64,000 nt of DNA, taken from NCBI GenBank assembly GCA_018402545.1, contig JAGYIL010000003.1:186001-250000 (forward strand), read 5' to 3'. Position numbers and translations under genes: made by a program. The notes under the pieces are model-generated. The model did no database searches. It saw only the letters and a program-made list of their open reading frames with translations, and had not been told where the DNA came from. Positions 19,961 through 29,858 of this stretch are shown here, in pieces (the first letter of the stretch is position 1; every line of letters starts with the position of its first letter). The stretch is from Saccharospirillum sp. (GTDB taxonomy: Bacteria > Pseudomonadota > Gammaproteobacteria > Pseudomonadales > Natronospirillaceae).

Positions 19961-21142
19961 TCAGACTAACGGCTTTATCTGCCAGTCGCCCTGTTCCAGC
20001 ACGAGTTCCCGGTCACAGCCAAGTTCTTCCGGGGCTGTCTGATCGGTAAATACCTGAATCACCCGCTCTCCGGAGGCCCGCAACTGGCTGATCCGTTCGA
20101 TCAGACCCGGGTCGGAGACGGCCGGCGCCCGAATTCCCGCGGCTTCCTGCCAGCGACCACGCGTCTGGCTGGCCAGAATCTTTAGATCGCTGGAGAAGCC
20201 CGTCGCCGGACGCGCCCGGCCAAATACCTTGCCGGTCGAATCGTAACGACCGCCCTTGGCAACGGCCTGGCCAAAACCGGGAACAAAGGCCGAAAACACC
20301 AGGCCGGTGTGGTAATTGAAGTCCCGCAGTTCGGCCAGATCCAGATGAATTTGCTGCTCCGGAAAACGGGCTTTCAAGGCCTCGGCGATGCGGGTCAGTG
20401 TATCCAATGCCGTGAGCACGCCTTCGGGCGCTCCGGCAAAGCGTTCCGGCCAGCCTGCCAGTTTGTCCATTGCACCGGCACATTGCGGTAACAGGGCAAA
20501 CCAGCGTTTGAAATCCTCATTCAGCGGTGCGGTCTCGAGCCAGTTATTCAGTTCTGGCAGCGATCGGTGACGCAACAACCGGAACAGCTGGGTCGCGTTG
20601 TCGCCTTCCAGACCGGACGCCTCGATCAGCGCCTGGTAAATGCCGATGTGACCCAGGTCAAGGGTTACATTGACCAGACCAGCCCGGGCCAGCGATGTGA
20701 GCATCAGCGAGACAATCTCGATGTCACTGTCGATGCCGGAATAACCATAGAGTTCGGCGCCAATCTGAATGGGGCTGCGCGATGACAACAGGTGAGTAGC
20801 CTTGGTGTGCAGCACATTGCTCGAATAGCAATAACGGGCCACGCCAGCACGCGGCAGGCTGTGGGCATCCATGCGGGCCACCTGTTGGGTATTGTCGGCA
20901 CTCAGACCCATCAGCCGGCCACTGGTCTGGTCGGTGATCTTGTAGGTCAGCAAGTCCAGATCATGGCCGACCCCGGTGAGCAACGACTCAAGGTATTCGG
21001 CGCTCGGCGGAATAACCAGGTCATAGCCCCAGGTACGGTACTCGTCGAGTAGAAGTCGGCGCAAGGCCTCAATTCGTGCGGCTTCCGGCGGCAGGACTTC
21101 CTCAATACCGTCGGGCAACAGCCAGCGTTCTGCTATGGTCAT
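19961..21142 (-). CDS. hisZ: ATP phosphoribosyltransferase regulatory subunit
   Basis: Histidyl-tRNA-synthetase-like protein that forms a complex with short-form HisG and confers histidine feedback control. 393 aa from the ATG giving MTIAERWLLPDGIEEVLPPE. It has class II synthetase-like motifs (EYRTWGYDLVIPPSAEYLES; YNYHTG-type segment NYHTGLVFSAFVPG) but lacks the C-terminal anticodon-binding domain of HisS. The position between hflC and purA matches Pseudomonas and related groups. The annotation implies a short HisG elsewhere on the chromosome. The ribosome binding site is weak, and a GGAAC-GT-GTTCC palindrome sits just upstream of the start. Confidence 0.93.
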   Translation of the reverse strand: MTIAERWLLPDGIEEVLPPEAARIEALRRLLLDEYRTWGYDLVIPPSAEYLESLLTGVGHDLDLLTYKITDQTSGRLMGLSADNTQQVARMDAHSLPRAGVARYCYSSNVLHTKATHLLSSRSPIQIGAELYGYSGIDSDIEIVSLMLTSLARAGLVNVTLDLGHIGIYQALIEASGLEGDNATQLFRLLRHRSLPELNNWLETAPLNEDFKRWFALLPQCAGAMDKLAGWPERFAGAPEGVLTALDTLTRIAEALKARFPEQQIHLDLAELRDFNYHTGLVFSAFVPGFGQAVAKGGRYDSTGKVFGRARPATGFSSDLKILASQTRGRWQEAAGIRAPAVSDPGLIERISQLRASGERVIQVFTDQTAPEELGCDRELVLEQGDWQIKPLV

Positions 21143-21248
21143 GCCGGAACACGTTCCCATTCATTCAATCAGGGTTTTACCGGGCGTTGCCGTCACGTTT
21201 GAGACCCAACTTTCGTCGGGCCGGGTGACCATTTGCCAACGCCAGGCA

Positions 21249-21275
21249 CAAAAAAACCGGGCACATGGCCCGGTT
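21249..21275 (-). terminator. Rho-independent terminator after hflC
   Basis: On the minus strand AACCGGGC, a 5-nt loop and GCCCGGTT are followed at once by a run of T. This is the clearest intrinsic terminator in the window. It would end the hflX-hflK-hflC transcript and implies that hisZ-purA has its own promoter between here and 21142. Confidence 0.9.
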
Positions 21276-21359
21276 AACGGATTCTACACTTGCCGGGCTC
21301 CGCCCCCAACCCTTTTTTCAACTAATTCAAAGGCCAAGGGCAAAGCGTGCCAGTCCGTG

Positions 21360-22304
21360 TCATTGAGAGCTCGACAGCTCACCGTCTCTGGACTGCAGGT
21401 AACGGAAAAAGTCGTTATCCGGCTCCAGTAACAGAATGTCGCCACCGCTGCCAAAGCTGTCTTCATAGGCACGCAAACTGCGATAGAAACCATAGAATTC
21501 GGAATCGGCGGAGTAGGCGTTCGAGTAGATCCGAGACGCCTCAGCATCGCCTTCACCACGAATCTGTTCGGCTTCACGGAAAGCGTTGGCCCGAATCACC
21601 GTCTGCTGCCGGTCTGCCGAAGCGCGAATTTCTTCGGCTTCTCGCTCGCCGTTTGAACGAAAGCGGCGGGCTTCCTGCTCACGGTCGGAACGCATCCGGC
21701 TGAATACATCGGCCGAGACCTCTTGCGGCAAATCAATGGCCTTGACTCGAATGTCAATGACCCGAATGCCCAAACCGCTTCGAGCAAAGCTGTCCACGTC
21801 TGCCGTCACTTCGCGCAACAACCGATCCCGCTCACCTTCGTCTTCAATTTGAGTACCGGTAGACAGAGGTTCGTCTTCACCTCGGCCTGACACCACTTCC
21901 CGCAACGTCCGTCGGCCGAAAGCATCACGCAACGCCGAGTTGATGCGATTGGCCAGAATCGTGTTCGCGCGAAAGAAGTCGCCGCCGCTGGTGGCTGTAT
22001 AGAACTGCCGCACGTCATCGATTTGCCACTGAACGTAGGCATCCACCTCCAGCCCTTTCTGCTCGCTGGTTATGAATCGCTCGGACTCACTGTCCAGGGT
22101 GATCAGTCGACGCTCAAATTTGCGCACGTCCTCGATAAACGGCAGCTTGAACTGCAGTCCCGGCGCCACATCGGCCGCCACGACTTCGCCAAAACGCAAC
22201 TTGATAGCGCGCTGTTTCTCAGTGACCACATAAACGCTTTGCAAGCCGACAAAGACCACCAGAGCAAGGACGGCGAGTAGAACAATATTACGGTTACTCA
22301 TCAT
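21360..22304 (-). CDS. hflC: HflC, FtsH-modulating membrane protein
   Basis: SPFH/prohibitin-family inner-membrane protein that with HflK forms a large periplasmic cage around the FtsH protease. 314 aa. One N-terminal transmembrane anchor (NIVLLAVLALVVFVGLQSVY) precedes the SPFH domain (TEKQRAIKLRFGEVV) and a long charged coiled coil (about 200-280, SNGEREAEEIRASADRQQ). GAGGAG precedes two adjacent ATG codons; I use the first. It follows hflK by 8 bases. Confidence 0.96.
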   Translation of the reverse strand: MMSNRNIVLLAVLALVVFVGLQSVYVVTEKQRAIKLRFGEVVAADVAPGLQFKLPFIEDVRKFERRLITLDSESERFITSEQKGLEVDAYVQWQIDDVRQFYTATSGGDFFRANTILANRINSALRDAFGRRTLREVVSGRGEDEPLSTGTQIEDEGERDRLLREVTADVDSFARSGLGIRVIDIRVKAIDLPQEVSADVFSRMRSDREQEARRFRSNGEREAEEIRASADRQQTVIRANAFREAEQIRGEGDAEASRIYSNAYSADSEFYGFYRSLRAYEDSFGSGGDILLLEPDNDFFRYLQSRDGELSSSQ

Positions 22305-22312
22305 TTTGCTCC

Positions 22313-23521
22313 TCAGTTTCCACGCCGGCGATCGATTTCGCGCAAGATCTGGTCAGTCAGACTGCGAACATCGCTGCTCGATAAGTTGTTGAGATTGGAT
22401 CCGGACGGATTCGCAAGCGCGCCCTGGCCCAGGGTGCTACTGCTGCTACCACCGGCTGCATTGTTCCGCAACTGATCCAGCGGCAAGTACATCATGTTGT
22501 TTCCGCCTTCAACATCGACCAGCACCTTGCTGGTGTTTGCATAGATCCGCGAAATTGACTCCAGATACAAACGCTCACGGGTCACACCCGGGGCCTCACT
22601 GTAGGCCGCCAGAATATTGGTAAAGCGGTCCGCTTCACCCGTCGCGTTGGCGACTACCTGTTCCCGGTAAGCCTGGGCTTCTTCCAGCTGCCGACGCGCC
22701 TGGCCCTGGGCCACTGGCAAAATCTGGTTGGAGTAGGACAAGGCTTCGTTGATCAGTCGCTGCTGATCTTCACGGGCCGTGATCACGTCATCGAACGCCG
22801 CCTGAACCTGCGAAGGGGGTGACGTGTCGTTGATGTTCAACTGCGCCAGCTCAATACCCACGTCGTAGAGGTTGAGGTAGTTTTGCAGGCGTTCACGCAC
22901 CGACACCTGAATCTGGTCACGACCGACGGTCAGTGCCTGCTCCAGAGTTGCCGAACCGATAACGTGCCGCAATGCTGATTCAGCCGCATTCGCCAGGCTG
23001 GTTTCAGGCTGTTGAACGTTCAGAGCAAACTTCTGAGCATCGGCTGCCCGATATTCAACCGTCATGGTAACCGATACGATATTCTCATCGCCGGTCAGCA
23101 TGCTTTCCTGCAGACGGTAACTGCGCACTTCGGTTACGTTCACTTTCTGATCAATCTGATCGATGAACGGTACTTTGAAATGCAGGCCAGGCAATTGAAT
23201 GCTGCTGAACTCGCCTAACCGGAGAATAACAGCCCGCTCAGACTCATCCACCGTATAGATGGAGTCGTAGGCGGCATAGCCCAAAAAGGCCACCATCAAA
23301 ATACCCAATACAGCGCCTGTACTGGCACCTGTGCCGCCGGAGCCGCCAGAACCGCCGCCACCTTTCTTCTTGCCACCGCCGAGCCACTTGTTCAGTTTCT
23401 CGTTGACCTGCTTGAAAATTTCATCGAGATCCGGGGGACCATCATTGCCTTTTCGGCGCCGGTTCCCCCAGGGATCCTGATCGTTATTGTTATTGCCATT
23501 TGGTGGTTCATTCCACGCCAT
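22313..23521 (-). CDS. hflK: HflK, FtsH-modulating membrane protein
   Basis: Partner of HflC in the FtsH-associated complex. 402 aa from the ATG giving MAWNEPPNGNNNNDQD, preceded by GGAG; an ATG six codons upstream lacks a site. The Asn- and Gly-rich N-terminus (GGGKKKGGGGSGGSGG) is typical, followed by one transmembrane helix (about 75-95), the SPFH domain (VDESERAVILRLGEFSS) and a coiled coil (QARRQLEEAQAYREQVV). A Ser/Asn-rich tail ends in a basic segment. Confidence 0.96.
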   Translation of the reverse strand: MAWNEPPNGNNNNDQDPWGNRRRKGNDGPPDLDEIFKQVNEKLNKWLGGGKKKGGGGSGGSGGTGASTGAVLGILMVAFLGYAAYDSIYTVDESERAVILRLGEFSSIQLPGLHFKVPFIDQIDQKVNVTEVRSYRLQESMLTGDENIVSVTMTVEYRAADAQKFALNVQQPETSLANAAESALRHVIGSATLEQALTVGRDQIQVSVRERLQNYLNLYDVGIELAQLNINDTSPPSQVQAAFDDVITAREDQQRLINEALSYSNQILPVAQGQARRQLEEAQAYREQVVANATGEADRFTNILAAYSEAPGVTRERLYLESISRIYANTSKVLVDVEGGNNMMYLPLDQLRNNAAGGSSSSTLGQGALANPSGSNLNNLSSSDVRSLTDQILREIDRRRGN

Positions 23522-23585
23522 GGTCGTCTCCGTTTTCAAATGATAAAGGATTGGGTTGATGGCACCGGCTCAGCACCGATGGCCG

Positions 23586-24899
23586 TCACAACTCAAAAAA
23601 TTCCCGGGGTTCGCTGACTCCGAACCGCTCCGCATCAAGCCCGTTTTTCTTCAGTAGCTGCCGCAAGTCTTTTTTCTGGATGCGTATATCCAGTATCGAC
23701 AACCCCTCGGCATCGTAATCCTCAGACAGTACCGCATTGTACTGATAGAGTGCAGCCCTTAAAGCCGATTCGTCCGGTTTCAGGCTGATTTTACGTGCAA
23801 TGATCTCGTCACCTAAGCATTCTGCGATCGCCTGTTGAATCAACGCCAGGCCCTGTCCGGTCTGCGCCGATACCCAGACCCGCACCGGACGCCCCTGGTC
23901 GTTGCGCTCTATGGCCGGTTCAAAGTCGTCGAGCAGGTCAATCTTATTGAATATTTCCAGCCGGGGCAGGTCCAGCGAGCCAATTTCTTCAAGCACCAGC
24001 TCAACCTGCTCCATATTCTCTATACGGTCTTCATCGGCACAATCGACCACATGCAACAGCAAATCAGCGTCTGCCGTTTCCTGCAGGGTCGCCTTGAACG
24101 CCTGCACCAGCTTGTGCGGTAGATGTCGGATAAAACCCACCGTATCGGCCAGAACAACATCGCCCATATCGGGGATGCTTAACCGGCGCAGTGTGGGGTC
24201 GAGCGTTGCGAACAGCTGATCAGCGGCGTAAACCTCAGCCTGAGTCAGGGCGTTAAACAACGTTGACTTGCCCGCGTTGGTGTACCCCACCAGTGAGATG
24301 GTCGGGGTGTCTGACCGGGTTCGCGCACGTCGGCCCTGGTCGCGTTGTTTCTCGACCTTTTCAAGTCGGCGGTGAATGGTGCTGATGCGAACTTGCAGCA
24401 GACGACGGTCGGTTTCGAGCTGGGTCTCACCCGGCCCCCTGAGCCCGATACCGCCCTTCTGACGCTCGAGGTGAGTCCAGCCTCGTACCAGGCGGGTGCT
24501 CTGGTACTGGAGCTGAGCCAGTTCAACCTGCAGTTTGCCTTCATGGGTACGCGCCCGTTGGGCGAAAATATCGAGGATGAGGCCGGTACGGTCGAGCACC
24601 CGGCATTCCACCGCGCGCTCAACGTTGCGCTCCTGCGAGGGCGACAGACTGTGATTAAACAGAACCACGTCGGCATCGCTGGCCTTAACCGCGGCTTTTA
24701 TTTCTTCCAGCTTGCCCGACCCGACAAAGTATTTCGGGTGCGGTGCCGACCGGGAACCGCCCAGACTGGCCACAGCAGTGGCACCGGCAGAGGTCACCAG
24801 CTCTTCAAATTCCTGGGGGTCTTCCCGGTTGGCAGATTCGGGAAAATCGACGTGGACCAATACGGCCCGGTCCCCGCCTTCGACACGTTCAAAAAACAA
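23586..24899 (-). CDS. hflX: Ribosome-associated GTPase HflX
   Basis: Rescues stalled or heat-damaged ribosomes by splitting them. 437 aa (E. coli 426). The N-terminal HflX domain (VGSGKLEEIKAAVKASDADV) is followed by a helical linker with RGPGETQLETDRR and the G domain: P-loop VGYTNAGKSTLFNAL, switch II DTVGFIRHLPHKLVQAF and NKxD as FNKIDLL. The start is a TTG with GGAGAG five bases upstream. It lies between hfq and hflK in the standard order. HflX does not regulate HflKC despite the name. Confidence 0.95.
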   Translation of the reverse strand: MFFERVEGGDRAVLVHVDFPESANREDPQEFEELVTSAGATAVASLGGSRSAPHPKYFVGSGKLEEIKAAVKASDADVVLFNHSLSPSQERNVERAVECRVLDRTGLILDIFAQRARTHEGKLQVELAQLQYQSTRLVRGWTHLERQKGGIGLRGPGETQLETDRRLLQVRISTIHRRLEKVEKQRDQGRRARTRSDTPTISLVGYTNAGKSTLFNALTQAEVYAADQLFATLDPTLRRLSIPDMGDVVLADTVGFIRHLPHKLVQAFKATLQETADADLLLHVVDCADEDRIENMEQVELVLEEIGSLDLPRLEIFNKIDLLDDFEPAIERNDQGRPVRVWVSAQTGQGLALIQQAIAECLGDEIIARKISLKPDESALRAALYQYNAVLSEDYDAEGLSILDIRIQKKDLRQLLKKNGLDAERFGVSEPREFFEL

Positions 24900-24952
24900 T
24901 CAGACTCTCCGATACCCGGCCATAGACCGGGCTGACCTGCAGAACAGCGTCA

Positions 24953-25195
24953 TCACTCGATGGTGACTTCTTCGCTTTCATGAGGAATTTTAACATTACG
25001 TGCTGGCACCACGGTGGAGATGGCGTGCTTGTAAACCATCTGGCTCACGGTGTTTTTCAGCAGGATGACAAACTGGTCGAAGCTCTCAATCTGCCCTTGC
25101 AGCTTGATGCCATTCACCAGAAAGATGGAAACTGGAATACGTTCTTTCCGCAGCGCATTGAGGAAAGGGTCTTGTAACGAATGCCCCTTTGACAT
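24953..25195 (-). CDS. hfq: RNA chaperone Hfq
   Basis: Hexameric Sm-like protein that pairs small RNAs with mRNAs. 80 aa, short compared with E. coli (102) because the acidic, disordered tail is minimal ([11 protein letters not shown]). The Sm1 and Sm2 motifs are intact ([27 protein letters not shown]), as is the N-terminal [19 protein letters not shown] with the proximal-face residues. AAAAGGAG gives a strong ribosome binding site. It heads hfq-hflX-hflK-hflC. Confidence 0.98.
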   Translation of the reverse strand: MSKGHSLQDPFLNALRKERIPVSIFLVNGIKLQGQIESFDQFVILLKNTVSQMVYKHAISTVVPARNVKIPHESEEVTIE

Positions 25196-25217
25196 GTCGA
25201 ACTCCTTTTAACGAAGG

Positions 25218-25246
25218 ATTATAGTAATCGTTTATGGGCATTCCGA
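25218..25246 (-). promoter_or_regulatory. Candidate sigma-70 promoter for hfq
   Basis: On the minus strand a perfect TATAAT (25218-25223) lies 17 bp downstream of TCGGAA (25241-25246), a weak -35. The start would fall near 25211, leaving a leader of about 15 nt with the AAAAGGAG site. Confidence 0.55.
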
Positions 25247-25335
25247 CAGTGCCGAACGTCATTGGACCTTCGGGCACCCGGCCTGCCGTTGATGGATTGC
25301 ACCAGCGTCACCATCGATACGGCAACCTGACAGGG

Positions 25336-25371
25336 TAGTCCGCCGACCCGATTAAAAAAACGGGCAGACTA
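25336..25371 (-). terminator. Imperfect hairpin downstream of miaA
   Basis: TAGTC and GACTA with an inner CCCG/CGGG pairing enclose a loop holding seven A residues (T on the minus strand). It lies in the 329-bp gap between miaA and hfq. The U-run is in the loop, so it is an unconvincing intrinsic terminator. Apart from this and the hfq promoter I see nothing in the gap. Confidence 0.3.
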
Positions 25372-25524
25372 CTCTCTTACTACGCAGGTCAGCGTATCCT
25401 GGGTCGACAAAAAGTCTGGGTTGTCGCGAATTGGCCGGCCAGGGCCCGCCAGATCACTTCACAATCCGCAAGATAATGTGGAATTGTAGGCGAATTTCAA
25501 GCTGATGTGGATGCAATTCGTGTA

Positions 25525-26520
25525 CTAAAGTCCCGATTTACGCAAGATTTGCCACGCCTGGTCAATAATGCGTCGATCCCCATCGGGCCCCGCAGGGTCG
25601 AGCACGGCCAGTTCCGGCCACTTGCGCAACCAGGTCAATTGTCGTTTGGCCAGTTGCCGGGTGGCGGCAACGCCGGTTTCGATCATGGTCGCGTGATCGA
25701 TCTGGCCTTCAAGGTAGTGCCACATCTGGCGATAACCCACGGCCCGAATGCTGGGCAGATCCGGGTGCAAATCCCCTCTCGCCATCAGCGTTCGCACTTC
25801 TTGCTCAAACCCCAGATCGAGCATCAGCCGAAACCGCCGGGCTATCCGTTCATGCAGCACGGCCCGGTCTGCGGGAATCACCGCCAGTTGAATCAGCTGC
25901 CAGAGGAAGGCCCCGGTCGCGTCGTGCGCCAGGCGGCCCTTGCCGTCGTTCACCGATTCAGCCCAGTAGGCTGAGATCGGCCGGCCACTGACCCGATACA
26001 CTTCCAGAGCCCGCGTCACACGCTGTGGATTGTGCCGGTCTATGCGTGCGAACGCAGCCGGATCGACGGCTTCCAGCTCTCGCAGCAACGATACCAAACC
26101 CTCGGTTTCCAACTGCGATTGCAGGGCCTGTCGTACCGTCTCATCGGCTGGCGGCATGTCAGCCATCGGCTCGACCAGGGCTTTGAAGTAGAGCATGGTA
26201 CCGCCGGTCAGCAGCGGAATCCGGCCGCGTTGCTGAATGTCGTTCATGGCGGCCAGGGCATCGGTTCGAAACCGGGCCGCGCTGTAACTGTCGGCCGGGT
26301 CGCAGATATTGATCAGGTGATGGGGCGCCCGCTGCAGCGTGGCCGCATCGGGCTTGGCGGTGCCGATGTCCATGCCGCGAAACACCTGAGCTGAGTCGAC
26401 GCTGATGATTTCGCATTGTCCGGCGTCCACCAGTGACAGCGCAAGATCGGTCTTGCCCGCCGCCGTTGGCCCCATCAGGAAGATCGCCGTTGGCTTGTCG
26501 GCCAATGCCGGCGGGCTCAC
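25525..26520 (-). CDS. miaA: tRNA dimethylallyltransferase
   Basis: Adds the dimethylallyl group to A37 of tRNAs that read UNN codons. 331 aa (E. coli 316). P-loop GPTAAGKTDLAL near residue 17, then ISVDSAQVFRGMDIGTAKPD and the DPADSYSAARF segment conserved in MiaA. The start is a GTG directly after the mutL stop codon, so translation is coupled to mutL. C-terminal TRQLAKRQLTWLRKWP is the tRNA-binding motif. No gene follows within 329 bp. Confidence 0.96.
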   Translation of the reverse strand: MSPPALADKPTAIFLMGPTAAGKTDLALSLVDAGQCEIISVDSAQVFRGMDIGTAKPDAATLQRAPHHLINICDPADSYSAARFRTDALAAMNDIQQRGRIPLLTGGTMLYFKALVEPMADMPPADETVRQALQSQLETEGLVSLLRELEAVDPAAFARIDRHNPQRVTRALEVYRVSGRPISAYWAESVNDGKGRLAHDATGAFLWQLIQLAVIPADRAVLHERIARRFRLMLDLGFEQEVRTLMARGDLHPDLPSIRAVGYRQMWHYLEGQIDHATMIETGVAATRQLAKRQLTWLRKWPELAVLDPAGPDGDRRIIDQAWQILRKSGL

Positions 26521-28413
26521 CTAGCGCCCCCTCATGAACAGTTTGTCCAGCTCGTCGAGCGACAATTGGGTCCAGGTCGGGCGGCCGTGATTGCACTGGC
26601 CACTGCGCTCGGTACGCTCCATATCGCGCAGCAAGGCATTCATTTCCGGGATGGTCAGCTTGCGATTGGCGCGTACCGAACCATGGCACGCCATGCTGGA
26701 GAGAATTTCATCGCGCCGGGCCACGATGGCATCGGAGGTTTCGTGCTCGATAAAATCGGCCAGAACCGACCGCACCAATGGCTCAATATCCGCCTGCTGC
26801 AGGTACACCGGTGTCTGCCGCACTATGAGCGCATCCGGCCCCAGGCGTTCAATCACCAGCCCGAAATTCACCAGCAGATGCGCAAATTCTTCGGCGGCAT
26901 CGGCCTCGCGTTCACTGACCGAGAGCTTCTGCGGCACCAGCACCGGCTGCGCCTGCAGACCTTGCTGGTCGTACTGGCGCTTCATGCGTTCGTAGGTAAT
27001 GCGTTCATGAGCGGCATGCATGTCCACCACGATCAGCCCATGTTGGCTTTGCGACAGGATGAAGATCCCGTGCAACTGGGCAACCGCGAACCCGAGCGGC
27101 GGCATATCGCCGTCAGCCTCGGGCAAGGGCTGGGCTGGCCGGTCCCAAGCCTGGGTTTCGGGGCGTTCAGCTGCTGCCCCCTCAGCTGACGGGTATAGCG
27201 CCTGGTAGAATCCAATCTGATCGGCCACAGAAGCCGATTGCCCACTTCCCGGGTAGGTTCGCCCGTAATCACCGCCGGATGCTGGTGTGGGTGGTGACAT
27301 GTCCATACGCTGCTGGCCGCCAAACTCGCCCGCCAAGGCGCCGGTGGCCTGAGGCCGCAACGACTGGGGCGATGCTGACTGCGCCCGGGACGGATCGGAT
27401 TCGGCATCGGGCCGAACCTGCGCCAGCGCCCGGTGCAGTTGCCGAAACAGGAAATCATGCACCAGCCGCTGATCGCGAAAGCGGACTTCGTGTTTGGTGG
27501 GGTGCACGTTGACGTCCACCCCGCTCGGGTCGAGCTGCAAATACAACACGAAACAGGGCTGGCGACCGTGGTAGAGCACATCCCGGTAAGCCTGCTTTAC
27601 CGCGTGCGAAATCACCTTGTCGCGCACTACGCGACCGTTCACGAAAAAGTACTGCATATCCGCCATCGACCGGGAAAAGGTCGGCAGGCCAACCCAGCCG
27701 GTCAGGTGCAAACCTGCGGCTTCGGCATCGATCACCAGGGCATTGTTCATAAAGTCGGGGCTGAGCAGCTGAGCCACCCGGCGTTCCTGCTCGGCCTGGG
27801 TTGTTGCCGGGCGCAACGAGTGAATGGTCCGGTTGTTGTGGCGCAGGCTGAACCCCACATCAAAACGAGCCAGCGCCTGGCGCTTCACCACCTCTTCGAG
27901 GTGGTTGTACTCGGTTTTTTCCGTACGCATGAACTTGCGCCGGGCCGGGGTATTGAAAAACAGATCGCGGACTTCGACGGTCGTACCATCGGTATGGGCC
28001 GCTGGCAGAATTTCGGTGTTCATGTCCTGACCGTGGGTATTCACCTGCCAGGCTTCGGCCTGCTCGGCTGGCTTCGACGTCAGCATCAGGCGCGATACCG
28101 AGGCAATACTCGCCAGCGCCTCGCCGCGAAAGCCCAGTGAGGCGACGGCTTCCAGTTCATCCAGATTGTGAATCTTGGAGGTAGCATGTCGATTCAGCGC
28201 CATGGCCAGGTCGTCCCGGACAATACCCGAGCCGTTATCGCGGATGCGCATTAGCTTCACGCCACCCTGCTCGACCTCGACATCCACGCGAGTGGCGCCA
28301 GCATCCAGGCTGTTCTCGACCAGTTCTTTCACCACCGAAGCGGGCCGCTCAACCACCTCACCCGCCGCTATCTGGTTCGCCAGCCGGGGAGAGAGCGTTA
28401 GTATTCGACGCAT
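26521..28413 (-). CDS. mutL: DNA mismatch repair protein MutL
   Basis: Links MutS mismatch recognition to strand incision. 630 aa (E. coli 615). The GHKL ATPase motifs are present: [20 protein letters not shown] (motif I), RIRDNGSGI (motif II) and [20 protein letters not shown] (motif III with [10 protein letters not shown]). A Pro/Ala/Gln-rich linker (about 330-420) separates the C-terminal dimerisation domain. The C-terminal domain lacks an obvious DQHAxxER endonuclease motif; [15 protein letters not shown] occupies that site. An endonuclease-less type, as in Dam-methylating gammaproteobacteria, is therefore likely but not certain. Confidence 0.96.
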   Translation of the reverse strand: MRRILTLSPRLANQIAAGEVVERPASVVKELVENSLDAGATRVDVEVEQGGVKLMRIRDNGSGIVRDDLAMALNRHATSKIHNLDELEAVASLGFRGEALASIASVSRLMLTSKPAEQAEAWQVNTHGQDMNTEILPAAHTDGTTVEVRDLFFNTPARRKFMRTEKTEYNHLEEVVKRQALARFDVGFSLRHNNRTIHSLRPATTQAEQERRVAQLLSPDFMNNALVIDAEAAGLHLTGWVGLPTFSRSMADMQYFFVNGRVVRDKVISHAVKQAYRDVLYHGRQPCFVLYLQLDPSGVDVNVHPTKHEVRFRDQRLVHDFLFRQLHRALAQVRPDAESDPSRAQSASPQSLRPQATGALAGEFGGQQRMDMSPPTPASGGDYGRTYPGSGQSASVADQIGFYQALYPSAEGAAAERPETQAWDRPAQPLPEADGDMPPLGFAVAQLHGIFILSQSQHGLIVVDMHAAHERITYERMKRQYDQQGLQAQPVLVPQKLSVSEREADAAEEFAHLLVNFGLVIERLGPDALIVRQTPVYLQQADIEPLVRSVLADFIEHETSDAIVARRDEILSSMACHGSVRANRKLTIPEMNALLRDMERTERSGQCNHGRPTWTQLSLDELDKLFMRGR

Positions 28414-28459
28414 GCCAGACCCTTTAATTTATAGTTGCAACCCAGGCAAGCCAGGGGGC

Positions 28460-29815
28460 TCAGCCTTGCGGAATCATAATAACCTGGCCTATTCGAATAG
28501 ACGTGCCATTCAACTGGTTCACTTCCCGCAGCCGACTAACCGAGGTGTTATTGCGCGACGCAATGCCCGACAGAGTATCGCCACTGACCACCACATAGCG
28601 ACGCAAGGTGCCCGCTTCACGCTTTTGCCAGGCCACCCAGGTACCCGGGGGCGGGTTACTCTCGAACCACTGGGTCACCCCCTGGCGAATGGCCGTTGCC
28701 AGTTGCCGGCGATAATTTGCCGAGCCCAGGTTAGCCTCTTCGGTCGGGTTGGAAATAAAGCCGGTTTCAACCAGTACAGAAGGCACATCCGGTGATTTCA
28801 GCACCGCAAAGCCCGCCTGTTCAACGCTGGCCTTATGCATGCGGGCTACCTGCTTCATGCGGCCGAGAATATTGCTACCCACATCAAGACTCGACCTCAG
28901 TGTGGCTGTCATCGACAAATCAACCAACACCGAACGCAATATCTCGTCTTTGTCTTCCAGGCTGATGCCGTTCACACCGCCAATCACATCGGCCGCATTT
29001 TCCTGGTTGGCCAGATACCCGGCCATGGCCGAGGTGGCACCACTCGATGACAACGCAAAAACCGAAGCCCCCGAGGCCTGCGGGTTGGTGAAGGCATCCG
29101 CGTGAATGGAAATAAAGAGGTCGGCGCGTTTTTCGCGCGCCAGTTCGCGCCGGCGTTGCAGTGATAAATAGTAATCACCGGTGCGCATCAGAACCGGCTC
29201 GTAGCCACGCAGCTCGTCGAGCTGGTTGTAGAGTTCCCGGGCAATGGCCAGCACCACGTCTTTTTCCCGCGTGCCTCTCGGGCCAATGGCACCCGGGTCT
29301 TCACCGCCATGCCCGGCATCGATCGCCACGACGATGTTGCGCTGCTGGTTCGACAGATCGTCGGCACTGCGGCTGACCTGGCGTTCACTCGGCTCCATGG
29401 ACAGACCCGGTGGTCGTTCCAGATCGAGCACCAGTCGATGCCCGTACTGTTCGTTCGGGCGTAAAACAAAGCTGCGCGGGCTCAGTTGGGTAGATAGATC
29501 GAGCACCACGCGCAACTCTCCGCCCTCTCGCTGGGCACTGCGAATACGGGACACGCCGCTGTTATCCAGCGACAGACTTTCCAGGTTGGTGCTTAAAGAC
29601 ACATCACTGATATCAACGACCACCCGGCTCGGATTGGACAACACGAATACCCGGTGTTCGACCGGGCCGCTGAGGTCAAAGACCAGGCGAGTATTATCCG
29701 GCGCGGGCCAGATACGAGCGTCTTCAATTTCAGCGGCCAGGACACCGCCGGCAGCACTGACCAGCCCCACAAGCATCAACAAAGGCGCCGTCAGGCTTAC
29801 AAACCATCGTTTCAT
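28460..29815 (-). CDS. amiB: N-acetylmuramoyl-L-alanine amidase with AMIN and LysM domains
   Basis: Periplasmic zinc amidase that splits septal peptidoglycan for daughter-cell separation. 451 aa from MKRWFVSLTAPLLMLVGLVS, a Sec signal peptide; ATGs 4 and 8 codons upstream are also possible. The AMIN domain (about 35-140, DARIWPAPDNTRLVFDLSG) targets the septum. The Amidase_3 domain shows VVAIDAGHGGEDPGAIG (zinc His and Glu) and RADLFISIHADAF, with Glu in VLVETGFISN. A C-terminal LysM (VSGDTLSGIASRNNTSVSRL) binds glycan. The layout is that of AmiB in Pseudomonas. It lies between tsaE and mutL. Confidence 0.95.
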   Translation of the reverse strand: MKRWFVSLTAPLLMLVGLVSAAGGVLAAEIEDARIWPAPDNTRLVFDLSGPVEHRVFVLSNPSRVVVDISDVSLSTNLESLSLDNSGVSRIRSAQREGGELRVVLDLSTQLSPRSFVLRPNEQYGHRLVLDLERPPGLSMEPSERQVSRSADDLSNQQRNIVVAIDAGHGGEDPGAIGPRGTREKDVVLAIARELYNQLDELRGYEPVLMRTGDYYLSLQRRRELAREKRADLFISIHADAFTNPQASGASVFALSSSGATSAMAGYLANQENAADVIGGVNGISLEDKDEILRSVLVDLSMTATLRSSLDVGSNILGRMKQVARMHKASVEQAGFAVLKSPDVPSVLVETGFISNPTEEANLGSANYRRQLATAIRQGVTQWFESNPPPGTWVAWQKREAGTLRRYVVVSGDTLSGIASRNNTSVSRLREVNQLNGTSIRIGQVIMIPQG

Positions 29816-29858
29816 TAACCGTCCCATTAACAAGTACATCGTGCTCGCCGCCAACCCA

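Noticed and set aside
26521-28413. MutL as an endonuclease-type protein
   Set aside because: The segment [12 protein letters not shown] resembles the endonuclease motif DQHAxxER, but Met replaces Gln, and I could not confirm the other metal-site motifs by eye. I left the subtype open.
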